A stretch of 64,000 nucleotides of DNA from Microvirga ossetica (GCF_002741015.1 NZ_CP016616.1:3877501-3941500), one strand, 5' to 3'. Positions 14,762-27,660 are shown, numbered from the stretch's first letter. Numbers and translations: made by a program. Notes: generated by a model not told the origin, from the letters alone.

Positions 14762-17436
14762 TCAGAACCGGGCCGTGAACTGGCCGCGGACGGATTGGCT
14801 CCGATTGCGGTCTCCGAACTCGCCGCCATAGCGCAGGCCCAGGGTCGCGAAGGAGGTCATGGCCCAGTCGAGCCCGGTCTCCGCGATCAGGCTGTCGCGA
14901 GCGACGGGAGCGCCGATGATCAGGAACGGATCGCCCCCGGCGATGAACTGGTTGACCGTCTCCGGCAGACGATCGCCGAAGGCGTGCCGCCAGCCGAGGA
15001 AGGAATAGCCCGTGAGGCGGCCATCGCCCGAGAGATCGCCGGAGAGACGCAGGCCCAGGGTCGAGCTGAGCGTGTCGAAACTGCGCGTCGTGCCGAAAAG
15101 CGCCATGGCGCCGGCCTCTTCGACGAAGGAGCCCGAGCCCGTGTGCAGATAGGACAGGTTGGCGATGGGCTCGGCGGTCAGGCTCGCGAACCGCACCGGA
15201 TAGCCGATCTCCGCGAAGAGGCCGGCGCTGTCGAGGGACAGCGTGCCATGGGCCTTGTCGCGAAAGCCCACGAAGACGGCGCTGCGATCCGCATCGAGCT
15301 CATGGCGCGCATAGGTGGCGCCGCCGCGGAGATTGAAGCCGCTGACGGCGCCGGAGCCGTAGAGGGCGGCATGATAGCCGTCGAGGCGGCCCGACGAGAG
15401 GCGGCCGGTCGGATCGAACGAGGTCTGGGTATAGGCGCCGGCCATGCCGATCCGCCACGCCGTGTCGAATGCCGTCTCCGCCCCGAGGATGAAGCCTCCG
15501 GTGGTCCTGTCGATCAAGGCGGAACCGATCACCGACTGGCCGCTCTGATGCCCCCACGCGCCGAAGCCTTGCCCCCACAGATCGATCGATAGGCTGCGGC
15601 GCGGCGGGACTCCTGCCGGAAAGGCCGGGGCCGGCGCATAGGCCAGGGGCTCCGCCGCGGGGGAGGGCGCTCCGACGGTCCGCAGGCGGGTGAGCAACGT
15701 ACGGTGAATGGTCTCGGCATCCATCGAGCAAGGCCGACGCTGCTCGCATAGATCTCGCCGGACAGGAGATCGAGCGCCTGCAGGACCTCCGGAATCGTCG
15801 GCTGCGCCAGCACCGTTTTCAGAAGCGGGCCGCTCAGGCCCTGCGATTCGACGGCACGGCCGGTGCTGATCTGGTTCCACGTGCGGCCGACCTGGTCGAG
15901 GGTGATCACCGGGGGCGGCTCGTCAGGTTCGTCCGGCTGGTTCGGATTGTCCGGCTGGTTCGGATCGTCCGGCTGGTTCGGATCGTCCGGCTGGTTCAGA
16001 TCGTCCGGTGGCTGCATTGTCCGCTCGAGCGTCACATAGACATTCGTGGCATCGTAGCTCAGCACGGTCTGCAGCAGGGCGAGGCTTGCCGTCGAGCTCT
16101 GAAAGCGTCCGCCCGCCAGGGTGTTCGCGGTCAGGATGCGGTAGGGCGTGCTGAGCACGTAGCCGCGCGAGACATCCACGGAGACTGCGCCTCCATTGAT
16201 CGTCGCGGTGCCGTTCACCTGGAGCCTGTCGCTGCCGCCCTGGTCGTTGACCCGCACAAGGTAGCGCGAGCCCGCCTCAAGGGTTGCCGAAGCGGCCGTG
16301 AGGATCCCGATGGACGTCCGCCCGCCGGGCGCCAACGCTCCACCCGAAACGACGGCGACCGCGCCGACCGAGCCCGTTCCGCCGAGGGTGCCGCCGCTGG
16401 CGACGTTCACGGCTGAATTCGGCATGGTGGCGTCGACGAACAGGCGGCCTTCACCGACGGTGATCGGCAGGGTCGCGTTGTTGGTGCCCGTGAGCGTCCA
16501 GTCGAAGCTCCCGATCTTCTCCAACCGCTCGAAGTTGCGATAGGCACCTGCCGTGGATTCGATCCGCGAGACGTCGAGGCTGCCGGAGTCGAGGCCGAAT
16601 GCCAGCGTGTCGATATCCGCGCCGCCATCGATGAAAGTGTCGAACGATGAAGCGCCACCGATCACGTAGGTGTCGTTGCCTGAGCCCAGGGTGACAGCTG
16701 CAAAGGTCGGCTCGCTGCGAATGATGCCGAAGTTCTCCAGACGCTCATTTCCCGCTCCCGAGAAGAAGCCGAAGCCAAGTGTTGACTCGATTAGTCCCCG
16801 GTTGACGACCAGGCTTGATTGACCCGGCCCACTGCTGATGACGATTCCGTAGCCGCCGGGCTGAGAAGCCCGGCCCGTGATTTCGCCGTTGTTGATGATT
16901 GTGGCATTGTCGGCACCTATCAGGAATAGGCCGTAATGAGCGCTGCTGGTGGTCCGGATGAATCCATCATTGCGGATTGTGTTCCCGCTTCCATTGTCGA
17001 CGATAATCCCCGTCCCCGTATTGTTGATGAGGGTGCCGGTGTTGGTGACGGTGTTGTTGTTCCCCGAGACCACAAATATGGAGCTGCCGTCGATCGTTGC
17101 GGCAGTGAGGGTGGCCGCATTCGTGATCAGGCTGTCGTTCCTGATCGTGACGTAGGTTGTGTCGGAGGTAAAGGTCGCTCCGTTCTGGATGGTGACCTGC
17201 ACGTCCGAGCTGCCCGCCTCGGCCGCGACCGGAGTGTCCTCGGCTCCTCCAGCGGCCTGACAGGTGACGCGCGCGCCGCCTTGCGGATTGTCCGCCGTTC
17301 CGGGCCCGCTCGTCAGCACGCAATCCGCCGCCGCGCGGTCGATGGCGCAGAGGGACGTCGTGGCGGCGAGAACGAGGAGCAGCAGGCGCGACCGGGTCGT
17401 GCGGGAAGCGACGTCGGAACGGTGGGAAAGGGCCAT
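14762..17436 (-). pseudogene. Autotransporter (type Va), apparent frameshift
   Basis: Signal peptide at about residues 1-37 (LLLLVLAATTSLCAIDRAAA). The passenger is rich in beta-helix-like N/G/T/I repeats (NNTVTNTGTLINNTGTG, GNTIRNDGFI). Then come a PDDPNQ repeat linker, the ISTGRAVESQ..SGEIYASS junction common before autotransporter barrels, and a beta-barrel ending FTARF with terminal Phe. The passenger frame runs from 17436 to about 15740, and the barrel frame from about 15750 to 14762. One missing or extra base near 15730-15745 joins them. It is either a real inactivating or phase-variable shift, or a sequencing error. Confidence 0.8.
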
Positions 17437-17596
17437 CAGAGCAGGACCGAAACGAGGGACACTCGAATCGTTATTCCATATGGGTTTCGCCGCTTCTGCT
17501 CTCTAAACGGAGGGGGAGGTCGATAAGGGGCCTCATTTGCAGCGGCTGTTGCCGCTGCGCCACTGGCTCGGGCGAGCCTTGCCGTCCGCCTAGGGT

Positions 17597-20308
<2,712 letters not shown>

Positions 20309-20355
20309 AGAACGAATATGGTACGAACGGCCGGGGATTGGAAGAGTGCAGGGAG

Positions 20356-21411
20356 TTATACCGTATGCTTCTCGGCCTTGCGGCTCCCGCCCCGCAGGGC
20401 CTTCGCGACCGGCACGGCCACGTAATGGGTGAGGGGAATCAGGATGGCGCCGAGGATCAGCCCGAAGAGACCGGCGGCTGCCGCCGAGACCAGCCATTCC
20501 ACCGCACTGCCGAGGCTCGGGACCGCATGGCCCGCCGCGGCGGCGATATCGTGGATGGCGTGGGCGAGGCCGGCGAAGCCGTAGCCTTCGAGGCCGTGGA
20601 TGATGATGCCGCCGCCGACCCAGATCATGGCGGCCGTGCCGACGATGGCGAGGAGCTTGAGCAGGATCGGCATGGCCTTCACGAGGCCGCGCCCGAAACC
20701 CTTCGTGAGCGGCGCCAGAAGCCGGTCCGTATGCAGCTTGGCGCTCGCATCGTCGCGGCGCAGGAGGCTCGAGACCGGCCTGTCGTTGGCGGCGAGCGCC
20801 AGGCCGGCATCGTCCGCCTTCACGATCAGCGCCACGCCTCCATAGACCAGGGCCGTGATGCCGATGCCGACGACAGCGAGCACCAGGGCCTGCATCCAGG
20901 TCGAGCCGGAGGGTAGGCTCGCGAGCGTGATCGCCATGATCTCGGCCGAGAGGATGAAGTCGGTCTTGATCGCGCCGCTCACCTTCTCGTCCTCGACGTT
21001 CTGCTCCGTCTGCGTGGCGGCGCCGACGGCAGCTTCATGCTCGTGCGCCCCATGCGGAAACAGCGCCTCGAACACCTTCTCGGAACCTTCGTAGCAGAGA
21101 TAGGCGCCGCCGATCATGAGCAGCGGCGTGATCGCCCAGGGCGCGACGAAGCTGAGGATCAGCGCCGCGGGCAGGAGATAGATCAGCTTGTTCCTGAGCG
21201 AGCCGAGGGCGATCCTGCCGACGATGGGCAACTCCCGCGAGGCGGCAAAGCCGACCACATAGCGCGGCGTCACGGCGGCATCGTCGATCACCACGCCGGC
21301 TGCCTTCGCGCCCGCCTTGACGGCCTGCGCTCCCACATCGTCGAGCGAGGCGGCAGCGACCTTGGCCAGGCCCGCAATGTCGTCCAGCAAGGCGATCAGG
21401 CCGATGCTCAT
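20356..21411 (-). CDS. DUF808 (YedI-like) inner membrane protein
   Basis: 351 residues. The N-terminal [25 protein letters not shown] and the following [13 protein letters not shown] are the DUF808/YedI signature. About six to eight hydrophobic segments follow, among them [30 protein letters not shown] and the C-terminal [18 protein letters not shown]. An acidic/His cytoplasmic loop (GAHEHEAAV) lies between segments. The family has no assigned function. It is transcribed in the same direction as uvrB, whose start is 47 bp downstream, so co-transcription is possible. Confidence 0.9.
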   Translation of the reverse strand: MSIGLIALLDDIAGLAKVAAASLDDVGAQAVKAGAKAAGVVIDDAAVTPRYVVGFAASRELPIVGRIALGSLRNKLIYLLPAALILSFVAPWAITPLLMIGGAYLCYEGSEKVFEALFPHGAHEHEAAVGAATQTEQNVEDEKVSGAIKTDFILSAEIMAITLASLPSGSTWMQALVLAVVGIGITALVYGGVALIVKADDAGLALAANDRPVSSLLRRDDASAKLHTDRLLAPLTKGFGRGLVKAMPILLKLLAIVGTAAMIWVGGGIIIHGLEGYGFAGLAHAIHDIAAAAGHAVPSLGSAVEWLVSAAAAGLFGLILGAILIPLTHYVAVPVAKALRGGSRKAEKHTV

Positions 21412-21561
21412 GAGGGCTCCCGTCGAAATCCAAACCGTGACTGTCGGAATCAGCTACACGGCTGCTCCAGCTTCGACAACGTCTTGAGACCGGATTGGGT
21501 GCAGGATTGCGCGTCGTCCCGGAGGGCTAAGCCGACCCAGGATGGTGAGCGGGATGAGGCT

Positions 21562-21800
21562 CCCTTGCCCTCCCACTTGCGGGGGGTGGGGGTGGGCCGG
21601 CTGGGTGAGACCGTCCCGTCGCACCCGCCACGTCATGGCGGCCTCGTGCCGGCCATCCCGGCCCGTAAGGCACGGCGTTTCACACAATCGAGATCACCGG
21701 CACGAGGCCGGCGATGACGTCGAGAGAGTTACGACGGGCAGCGCTTAGACTTTCCGACCCCCACCCTCAATCCCTCCCCGCAAGGGGGAGGGAAGGCGGC
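21562..21800. repeat. Mosaic of interspersed repeats
   Basis: Contains the two arms of a CCCTCCC-type unit (about 21562-21590 and 21760-21795). These enclose a two-hairpin unit with CGTCATGGCGGCCTCGTGCCGG and a CACCGGCACGAGGCCGG arm (21628-21722), also found in the large inverted repeat copies. No gene is seen between the DUF808 start and the restriction-modification gene. Confidence 0.6.
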
Positions 21801-21827
21801 ATGCCACTCTCCTCCGCCGTTCCCGCC

Positions 21828-24800
21828 TCACGCCGCCCGGCGTGCGAGGTAGCGGCCGTCCTGGGTCATGCCGATGCGCCCGTAGCGGACGAGGGTGGTG
21901 AGCGCCTGCGCGATCCGCGGCTCGATGCGCTTGCCGCCGCGCCTGAACCCGCGTGCCAGCGCCGACGCATCCATCGGACGGCCGGCGGCGAGGAGGGCGT
22001 GCTCGACGGCGAGCGGGTCCTCGTGCCGGTCCTTCGGGAAATCCGGAAGGGAGCGGTCGATAGCGACGACGTTTTCGCCAAGATCGAGCTCGCCGGTCCT
22101 CGCCGTTGCGGCGCCCTTGGCGAAGCGCGGGATCTGGTAGTCGGGCCTCAGCCATCGCACGAGGCCCGCAGCTTCCTCCTTCGCCCGCTCGGCGTTGAGC
22201 GCCACCAAGCGCTCGAGGATTTCTTCGTCGGTGAGGGTGTCAGGCCAGCCATAGGCCCGGAACACGAGCGCATCGAGGCGCTCGTGCAACTCCTTCAGGA
22301 TGAGGATCAGGCCTTCGTCCTTGATCCGCTCCTCGTCGGAGGTGAGGGCAACTGCTTCACCCCGTGTCATCCCCGGCGAGCCGGAGGCGAGGGAAGGGGA
22401 TTGACGATCATGCTCAACGCTATGGATTCCCTTCCCCTCCGCTGCGCTCCGGCCGGGAATGACACTGGAGGCTCGTTGTGCCGCCGCCATCGCCTTCAGC
22501 TTCTCCAGCACGTTGTACATCTGCGTCAGCGTGAGTTTCGGGTGCTCGGCCTGACGGGCTTTGCGGAACGCATCGAGTTCCTCCGCGACGGCGCGGATTT
22601 CGGACTTGAGGGATTCGGGCGGATCGGGGAACGGGAAGGGGTCGAAAACTTTAGACTTCACGTAGACCGAGTCATTGCCAACACCGAGCCAACCTCCGGC
22701 ACGTAGAGACCAAACAACGTGAATCCTCGATTGTAGAGTGCCCAGAAGCCAGGCATCATCCGCAGCTATGATCACACTCTTGTCGTCGCAAACTATTGCG
22801 GGGTCTAAGAACTGGAAGACGCGATGGCGGGCCGTATCTACAGTGGCGATATACCTTCGTAAACCAGAGAGCGCAGGGCGCAGTTCCTGCCGAGGTTTCC
22901 CAAAGAGCCACCATAATCTTGCATAGGCCTCAGAATCTTTTGTCCGAGATCTCTGAGCGACCTTATCTCGTTCAGCTTTCACAGTAGCTAGCAAGTGCTG
23001 GTACACCTCCGGAAAACGTTGTCGCACTTCACAAGCGTCCAGGCCGTAAAGATCGATAACCCTAAGATCGCGTGATAAGGCAGCAAGATCACGGCCATTC
23101 CGATATGGCCGAATGTATTGATCAAGGTCTTCTCGAATTTGTAACCCAAGCTGCTGAGCTTCCTGCGAGGTAACAATAAAGCCGCGTCCATGAAGCTTCA
23201 CACCATCGTGGCATATACCTACGCTCGCAGTTAGTGAACGACTTGCCGTTATATCAGCTCCAATGCTTAAATCCGTGTTGATGCGCCCCGCGCGCTCCAC
23301 AAGTTCAACGGATGGCTCATCCGTATCGAGCCCACTCTGGCGCACGACTTCGCACAACATACCATCCCGCTCACCCTTCGCCGCCACGGTCATCGCGATC
23401 CGCACCGCAGCTGAATCTGCTGCTGATTTCGTCCAAGGATGATCCGGAATCGCCATCACAAGTGAGATCGGCGTCTTCGCCTCCATGCGCTTCTTCATCA
23501 CGCGGCGTGAGAATTCCAGTGTGATCGAGTTGGTGGTGACGAAGCCGAAGCGGCGCAGGGGCGAGCCTTTCGCGGTCAAGAACTCCGCCGCGCGATCCCA
23601 CCAGTACATGACGAAATCGGCACTGTCGTTCATATGCTTGTGCGCGGCCCAAAGCGCTTCCGTGTAGGCATCGCCGAGGCGGGCTCGCAGGTCCTTGCCG
23701 CCGATGAACGGTGGATTGCCCACGAGGAACTCCGCTTCGGGCCATTCCGGCCGCCGCGCGTTCGGATAGGCCTCGATGCGCCTGCCATCCTTCTCCATCA
23801 CCTGCGGCATGGGATAGCCGTCCCAGGTGAGCACGGCGTCATAACCCTGGCGCCGCCCGAGATTGATGTTCTCGAAGGCGCGCAGGATCGGCTCGGAGGG
23901 GTGGCCGGTGCGGTTGCGGTAGTGCTGCTGCAGATAGCCGATCCACACCACCAGTTCGGCAATCGCTGCAGCGCGTGGATTGAGCTCTAATCCGAGGAAC
24001 TGGTGCGGGTCGACGGTCTCGCGGTCGAGACCCATGCTCTCCGGTTCACCGAGCTGCGCCAGCGCTTCCAGCACCTCGCCTTCGAGCTTCTTCATCAGCT
24101 CCAGCGAGACGTACAAGAAATTGCCGGTGCCGCAGGCAGGGTCGAGCACGCGTGTGGCGCAGAGCTGGCGATGGAAAGCACGGATGGTGGCGATGGCCGC
24201 CCTCTCGTCGCCGGTCTCTTTCGCATGCTCGGCCTTGCGCAGGGCGTACTGCCAATCCTCGCGCAGGGGCTCCATGACGGTCGCTTCGACGAGGCGCTGC
24301 ACATAGGCGCGGAGCGTATAATGCGCGCCGAGCTTCCTGCGTTCGGTCCTGTCGAGGGCCTGTTCGAGCAGGGTGCCGAAGATCGCGGGATCGACCTCGG
24401 TCCAGGAATAGCCCGCGGCCGCCAGAAGCTCGCCGATCTCCTCGCGGCCCAGCGGGAAGGCGCGGGCCCGCTTGAACAGGCTGCCGTTGAAGTGGCGCAG
24501 ATGTGTCTTGAACAGGGAGTAGAAACGCCGCTCGTGCTGCGGTTCGTCCATCTTCAACCAGAGTTCCTCGATCAGCGGCGCGAACGCATCGGGATGATCG
24601 ATGCACTCCTTCAGAAGCTGCGTGAACGCGCCTTTCGGCAGAAGCTCCGCATCCTCCGCGAACATGGTGAAGATGCAGCGCATGAGAAAATGCGCCACAT
24701 CCTCCGCGGTGCATCCGCGCTCCTCCAGCCCCTTGCTCACCTGCGCAAGGCGCTTGGCGATGTCGCGGGTGACGCGGGCGGCTTCCTTCGACGGGTCGAG

Positions 24801-25433
24801 GGAATGCGGCTCCTGCCAGATGCGCTTCAGATGCGCGCGAACGTCGTCCTTGCGGAGATCGTCCATGTAGATCCGAAACCGGTTGCGGTCGGAGAAATGG
24901 CCATAGGCGCGCCCGGTTCCGGTGAAGTCGGCGTAAAGCTCCAGGCAGTGGCCGACGTCGCAGACAATGATGAAGGGCGGCGCCGGATGATCCGCATCGA
25001 GCAGGAAGACGTAAGACTCCGCTTGCTGGCGCGCATTCTTCATCAGCACGTCCCAGCCCTTCGCGATGCTGCGTTGGCCGAGATTGGCGGGCTCGTCAGT
25101 GACAGGTGCGAGTTTGCCTCGCTCAACCTTTCGTCCGTCAGGCAGGCGCGACTGCTTGGCCTCGAGAATGAAGGCACTTTTCTTGTAGAGATCGATGAAT
25201 TTTGATCCGTTCGTTGTGGCGCTTTCGCGAAGGCTTACGGCACGCTCGAAAGCATAATCATTCAGCTCGCGCTGATGTCCCGAAGGCGCAGGGCGCGGGA
25301 CACCGATGATGTCACACAACTCCAAGAGAAACAACGGGAAGTTGGCCCGTTCCGCGCCGCCTTCACGGGCCGTCCATCGGTTGATGAATGCCTCGACGGC
25401 GTCGGAATTCGGGAAGGAAGGTGGAGAAGGCAA
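21828..25433 (-). CDS. Single-chain MmeI-like (type IIL) restriction-modification enzyme
   Basis: 1200 residues. The N-terminal nuclease site has D-x9-E-x-K spacing typical of MmeI-type enzymes (Asp81, Glu91, Lys93 in DLYKKSAFILEAK). A helical connector follows, then an N6-adenine methyltransferase core: motif I DPACGTGNF (431-439), motif IV NPPF (573-576). A target-recognition region lies at about 650-960, and a C-terminal extension includes ERLDALVFRAYGWPD. It should methylate one strand of an unknown asymmetric site and cut at a distance. Residues ~990-1023 are encoded by a dispersed genomic repeat inserted in frame. An AT-rich promoter region lies directly upstream, then an IS630 element. 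Confidence 0.88.
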   Translation of the reverse strand: MPSPPSFPNSDAVEAFINRWTAREGGAERANFPLFLLELCDIIGVPRPAPSGHQRELNDYAFERAVSLRESATTNGSKFIDLYKKSAFILEAKQSRLPDGRKVERGKLAPVTDEPANLGQRSIAKGWDVLMKNARQQAESYVFLLDADHPAPPFIIVCDVGHCLELYADFTGTGRAYGHFSDRNRFRIYMDDLRKDDVRAHLKRIWQEPHSLDPSKEAARVTRDIAKRLAQVSKGLEERGCTAEDVAHFLMRCIFTMFAEDAELLPKGAFTQLLKECIDHPDAFAPLIEELWLKMDEPQHERRFYSLFKTHLRHFNGSLFKRARAFPLGREEIGELLAAAGYSWTEVDPAIFGTLLEQALDRTERRKLGAHYTLRAYVQRLVEATVMEPLREDWQYALRKAEHAKETGDERAAIATIRAFHRQLCATRVLDPACGTGNFLYVSLELMKKLEGEVLEALAQLGEPESMGLDRETVDPHQFLGLELNPRAAAIAELVVWIGYLQQHYRNRTGHPSEPILRAFENINLGRRQGYDAVLTWDGYPMPQVMEKDGRRIEAYPNARRPEWPEAEFLVGNPPFIGGKDLRARLGDAYTEALWAAHKHMNDSADFVMYWWDRAAEFLTAKGSPLRRFGFVTTNSITLEFSRRVMKKRMEAKTPISLVMAIPDHPWTKSAADSAAVRIAMTVAAKGERDGMLCEVVRQSGLDTDEPSVELVERAGRINTDLSIGADITASRSLTASVGICHDGVKLHGRGFIVTSQEAQQLGLQIREDLDQYIRPYRNGRDLAALSRDLRVIDLYGLDACEVRQRFPEVYQHLLATVKAERDKVAQRSRTKDSEAYARLWWLFGKPRQELRPALSGLRRYIATVDTARHRVFQFLDPAIVCDDKSVIIAADDAWLLGTLQSRIHVVWSLRAGGWLGVGNDSVYVKSKVFDPFPFPDPPESLKSEIRAVAEELDAFRKARQAEHPKLTLTQMYNVLEKLKAMAAAQRASSVIPGRSAAEGKGIHSVEHDRQSPSLASGSPGMTRGEAVALTSDEERIKDEGLILILKELHERLDALVFRAYGWPDTLTDEEILERLVALNAERAKEEAAGLVRWLRPDYQIPRFAKGAATARTGELDLGENVVAIDRSLPDFPKDRHEDPLAVEHALLAAGRPMDASALARGFRRGGKRIEPRIAQALTTLVRYGRIGMTQDGRYLARRAA
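22364..22466. repeat. GTCATCC-family repeat inserted in frame in the type IIL gene
   Basis: Starts GTGTCATCCCCGG, contains CTATGGATTCCC and ends GGGAATGACACT, like the intergenic copies near 14076 and 63043. On the minus strand it is read without stops as SSVIPGRSAAEGKGIHSV and onward, adding about 34 codons between the recognition region and the C-terminal part. Confidence 0.8.
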
Positions 25434-25558
25434 CGCACATAACCGAGGCGTGTATCGTTATATTTATACATCCATAAGATATAGTACCCAAGTCAATCAA
25501 CCTAAGATTTGTATTATTCTCCAGGACAGTAATCCAAGTTCCGCAGGCGTCCGCTCTA

Positions 25559-26609
25559 GAGCATCGGACGGTTAAACGGACGCATATCCGGCAGCCTTAA
25601 GGTAGTTCCAGCACTCTTGTGGTTCGAACAGGTTGCAGATCTCACCGAGCGCTCGCCAGAGCGCGTCGAACGTTCGGGCCTCGGCCTTGCGCAAGTGCGC
25701 TTTGATCTTGGCAAAGGCCTGTTCAATTGGATTAAGATCAGGCGAATAAGCAGGTAAAAACAGGAACCAGGCTCCGCGTTGCTTCAGACACTGAGCGGCC
25801 TTCTCGCTCTTGTGGACAGCCAGGTTGTCGAGGATCACCACATCGCCTTTGCGCAGCGTCGGCGCGAGCTGCGTCTCAATGTAAGCCTCGAACGCCAACC
25901 GGGTGATCGGGCCATCGATGATCCACGGCGCGCACAACTCGTTGCACCGTAGCCCAGCCAGAAAGGTATGGGTTTTCCAGTGTCCAAAGGGAGCTTTCAT
26001 GCGTAGGCGCTGGCCCCTGCGGCTCCGCCCGCGCAGGCGCGTCATCTTGGTGTTGACATACGTCTCGTCCAGGAACACCAGCCGGTGCGTCTCCTGGCGC
26101 ATGCGCGGCTGGCGCTGGGCATGCCAGACCCGGCGCTCATCCCGCACATCGGCGCGTGCGCACTCCGCCGCCATCAGGCATTTTTTTATATGAGAAGCCG
26201 TGCCGGCACAGGAAGCGCGAGAGCATCGCGGGAGCCGCAACGATCCCATGCTCAGTCAGCAGCCTTGCGGCCAGCTCGGGCATGGTGATGGCCGGCTCGG
26301 CCTCGACCGTCTGGATCAAGAAGCTCTCATAGGGCACCAGCTTGCCGCGTCCGGGCGGACGGCCTTGCCGGGCCGGTGCCGGCGAGCCGAACCGCCGCTT
26401 CCGCTGCACCAGCTTGATGGCGAAACTCTCGCTGACGTCAAAGTGCTGGGCTGCCGCCCGGCAGGAATGACCTGCATCGACAAAGTCGGCGACGCGCACC
26501 CGCAGATCCAGGGAATAGCAATGACCCATAATCCACCTCCCAGTCCAGGCAGTGAATCACAGCTCGGCCTCGCACAGAAGCCAGGAGTCTCATTTCCGGT
26601 CCGAGGCTC
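25559..26609 (-). mobile_element. IS630-family insertion sequence, 1051 bp
   Basis: Inserted at a TA dinucleotide (TA at 25557-25558 and 26610-26611), the IS630 hallmark. Inverted ends share GAGC(A/C)TCGGAC. It carries the transposase in two overlapping frames. It lies between the type IIL gene and the fasciclin gene and disrupts no visible gene. Confidence 0.85.
25572..26529 (-). CDS. IS630-family transposase, two overlapping frames
   Basis: The first frame (26529 to about 26180) gives the N-terminal helix-turn-helix region: [22 protein letters not shown], then [18 protein letters not shown]. The second frame gives the DDE core: VFLDETYVN (first Asp), [12 protein letters not shown] (second Asp) and [15 protein letters not shown] (Glu). 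The frames meet at a run of seven A on the coding strand (26181-26187), and a +1 (or -2) shift there joins FSYKK to CLMAAE. Programmed or transcriptional slippage at the A7 run would produce the full transposase; an inactivating indel is the alternative. Confidence 0.82.
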
Positions 26610-26616
26610 TAAACGG

Positions 26617-26645
26617 CAAAAGGGCAGCCTCAAAAGGCTGCCCTC
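26617..26645 (-). terminator. Intrinsic terminator for the fasciclin gene
   Basis: AGGGCAGCCT and AGGCTGCCCT form a 10-bp stem with a 4-nt loop; read on the minus strand it is followed by TTTTGCC. It lies 29 bp past the fasciclin stop and just outside the IS630 end. Confidence 0.8.
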
Positions 26646-26673
26646 ATTGGAAATTACTGGGATAGCCTGCTTC

Positions 26674-27243
26674 TTAACCCGGCAGCAGAACCGTATCCAC
26701 AACGTGGATGACGCCGTTCGACTGCATCACGTCGGCGATGCTGACGGTGGATTTGCCGCCCTTCTTGTCGGTGATCGTGAGCGTATTGCCGGAGGGGGTG
26801 ACCGTCAGCATCTCGCCCTGGACGGTCTTCAGCATGGCCTTGCCGCCGCCGTCCTTCACCTTCATGGCGAGGTCCTGCGCGGTCATCTTGCCGGGCACGA
26901 CATGATAGGTGAGCACGCCCGTGAGCTGGGCCTTGTTCTCGGGCCTGAGCAGGGTGTCGACCGTGCCGGCGGGCAGCTTGGAGAAGGCTGCGTTGGTGGG
27001 TGCAAAGACCGTGAAAGGCCCCTTGCCCTGCAGGGTCTCGACGAGGCCGGCGGCCTTCACCGCGGCCACCAGGGTCGTATGGTCCTTCGAATTGACGGCA
27101 TTCTCGACGATGGACTTCGAGGCATACATCGGCGCGCCGCCCACCGTCTTGGTCTGCTCCTGGGCGGTCACGGGCAATGACATTACGAGGGCGGGAGCCG
27201 CAAAGGCGAAAGCGGCGGTCATGCAGGCGATGCGAATGTTCAT
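26674..27243 (-). CDS. Secreted fasciclin (FAS1) domain protein
   Basis: 189 residues. The signal peptide (MNIRIACMTAAFAFAAPALVMSLPVTAQ) is followed by one FAS1 domain. It contains SIVENAVNSKDHTTLVAAVKAAGL, the H1 motif FTVFAPTNAAF, LTYHVVPGKM and the H2 motif NGVIHVVDTVLLP at the C-terminus. FAS1 domains mediate adhesion or matrix contacts. An ECF-type promoter motif shared with the nearby sigma operon and DUF4394 gene lies 73-104 bp upstream. ATG 27243 begins a good signal peptide; the ATG at 27270 adds nine residues without one. Confidence 0.92.
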   Translation of the reverse strand: MNIRIACMTAAFAFAAPALVMSLPVTAQEQTKTVGGAPMYASKSIVENAVNSKDHTTLVAAVKAAGLVETLQGKGPFTVFAPTNAAFSKLPAGTVDTLLRPENKAQLTGVLTYHVVPGKMTAQDLAMKVKDGGGKAMLKTVQGEMLTVTPSGNTLTITDKKGGKSTVSIADVMQSNGVIHVVDTVLLPG

Positions 27244-27315
27244 GGAATTGGATCCCTGAATGGGTTGCATGGGTTTCCGGCCCGGTTGCCGGAAACCGAA
27301 GGGTCAACCTTCAGG

Positions 27316-27347
27316 GCGGGTACCCTGCATCGACGCGATTGGATGCA
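27316..27347 (-). promoter_or_regulatory. ECF promoter upstream of the fasciclin gene
   Basis: Minus strand TGCATCCA, 16 nt, GTACCCGC. The same layout occurs at 28983-29014 and 29042-29073. The -35 resembles the CCATCC reported for mycobacterial SigK. Confidence 0.65.
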
Positions 27348-27367
27348 GGGTCACGCAAAAATATAAG

Positions 27368-27598
27368 TCAGGCCGTAAAGGCGGTCGGTCCCTTCATGTA
27401 GGCCTCGATGCGGTCGATTTCGACTTGCGTCTCGTCCACGGATTCGGGTTCGGGCAGGTCCTGCTGCATTTCGGTGAGGGGTTGTTCCTCCACAGGGACA
27501 TTCACCGGCACGGCGTCGTTGAGCGCCCGATGAACGGCTCGCAGCAAATCACTCTGCCTGTCGTCGTCCGGATTTTCCGGCGGCTGGCGCGGAGCCAT
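27368..27598 (-). CDS. Small acidic hypothetical protein, 76 aa
   Basis: 76 residues, Pro/Glu/Asp-rich with a central VPVEEQPLTEMQQDLPEPES stretch and no membrane segment. A strong GGAGG lies 5-6 nt before ATG 27598, which supports translation. It sits between the anti-sigma gene and the fasciclin gene on the same strand and lacks its own copy of the local ECF motif. Unrecognised. Confidence 0.6.
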   Translation of the reverse strand: MAPRQPPENPDDDRQSDLLRAVHRALNDAVPVNVPVEEQPLTEMQQDLPEPESVDETQVEIDRIEAYMKGPTAFTA

Positions 27599-27660
27599 GA
27601 CATCCTCCTTCGGGAGTAGGCCGAAGTATTGGCCTGATCCATGTCACAAATAGGGCACCG

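Noticed and set aside
14426..15592. ORF through the structured RNA giving a HHHHASSSRAALRATL peptide also seen in copy B
   Set aside because: Most substitutions between copies change the amino acid in that frame, starts are not conserved and the sequence fits base-paired helices. A second frame (MHHRAGPPFAPPS) has somewhat more silent changes, so coding is unlikely but not excluded.
15938..16006. Short tandem repeats that could suggest a CRISPR array
   Set aside because: They are contiguous 18-bp units encoding the PDDPNQ linker of the autotransporter, with no spacers.
20310..20328. Two GAAC half-sites upstream of uvrB as a LexA box
   Set aside because: They are separated by 11 nt, not 7, so they do not match the alphaproteobacterial box.
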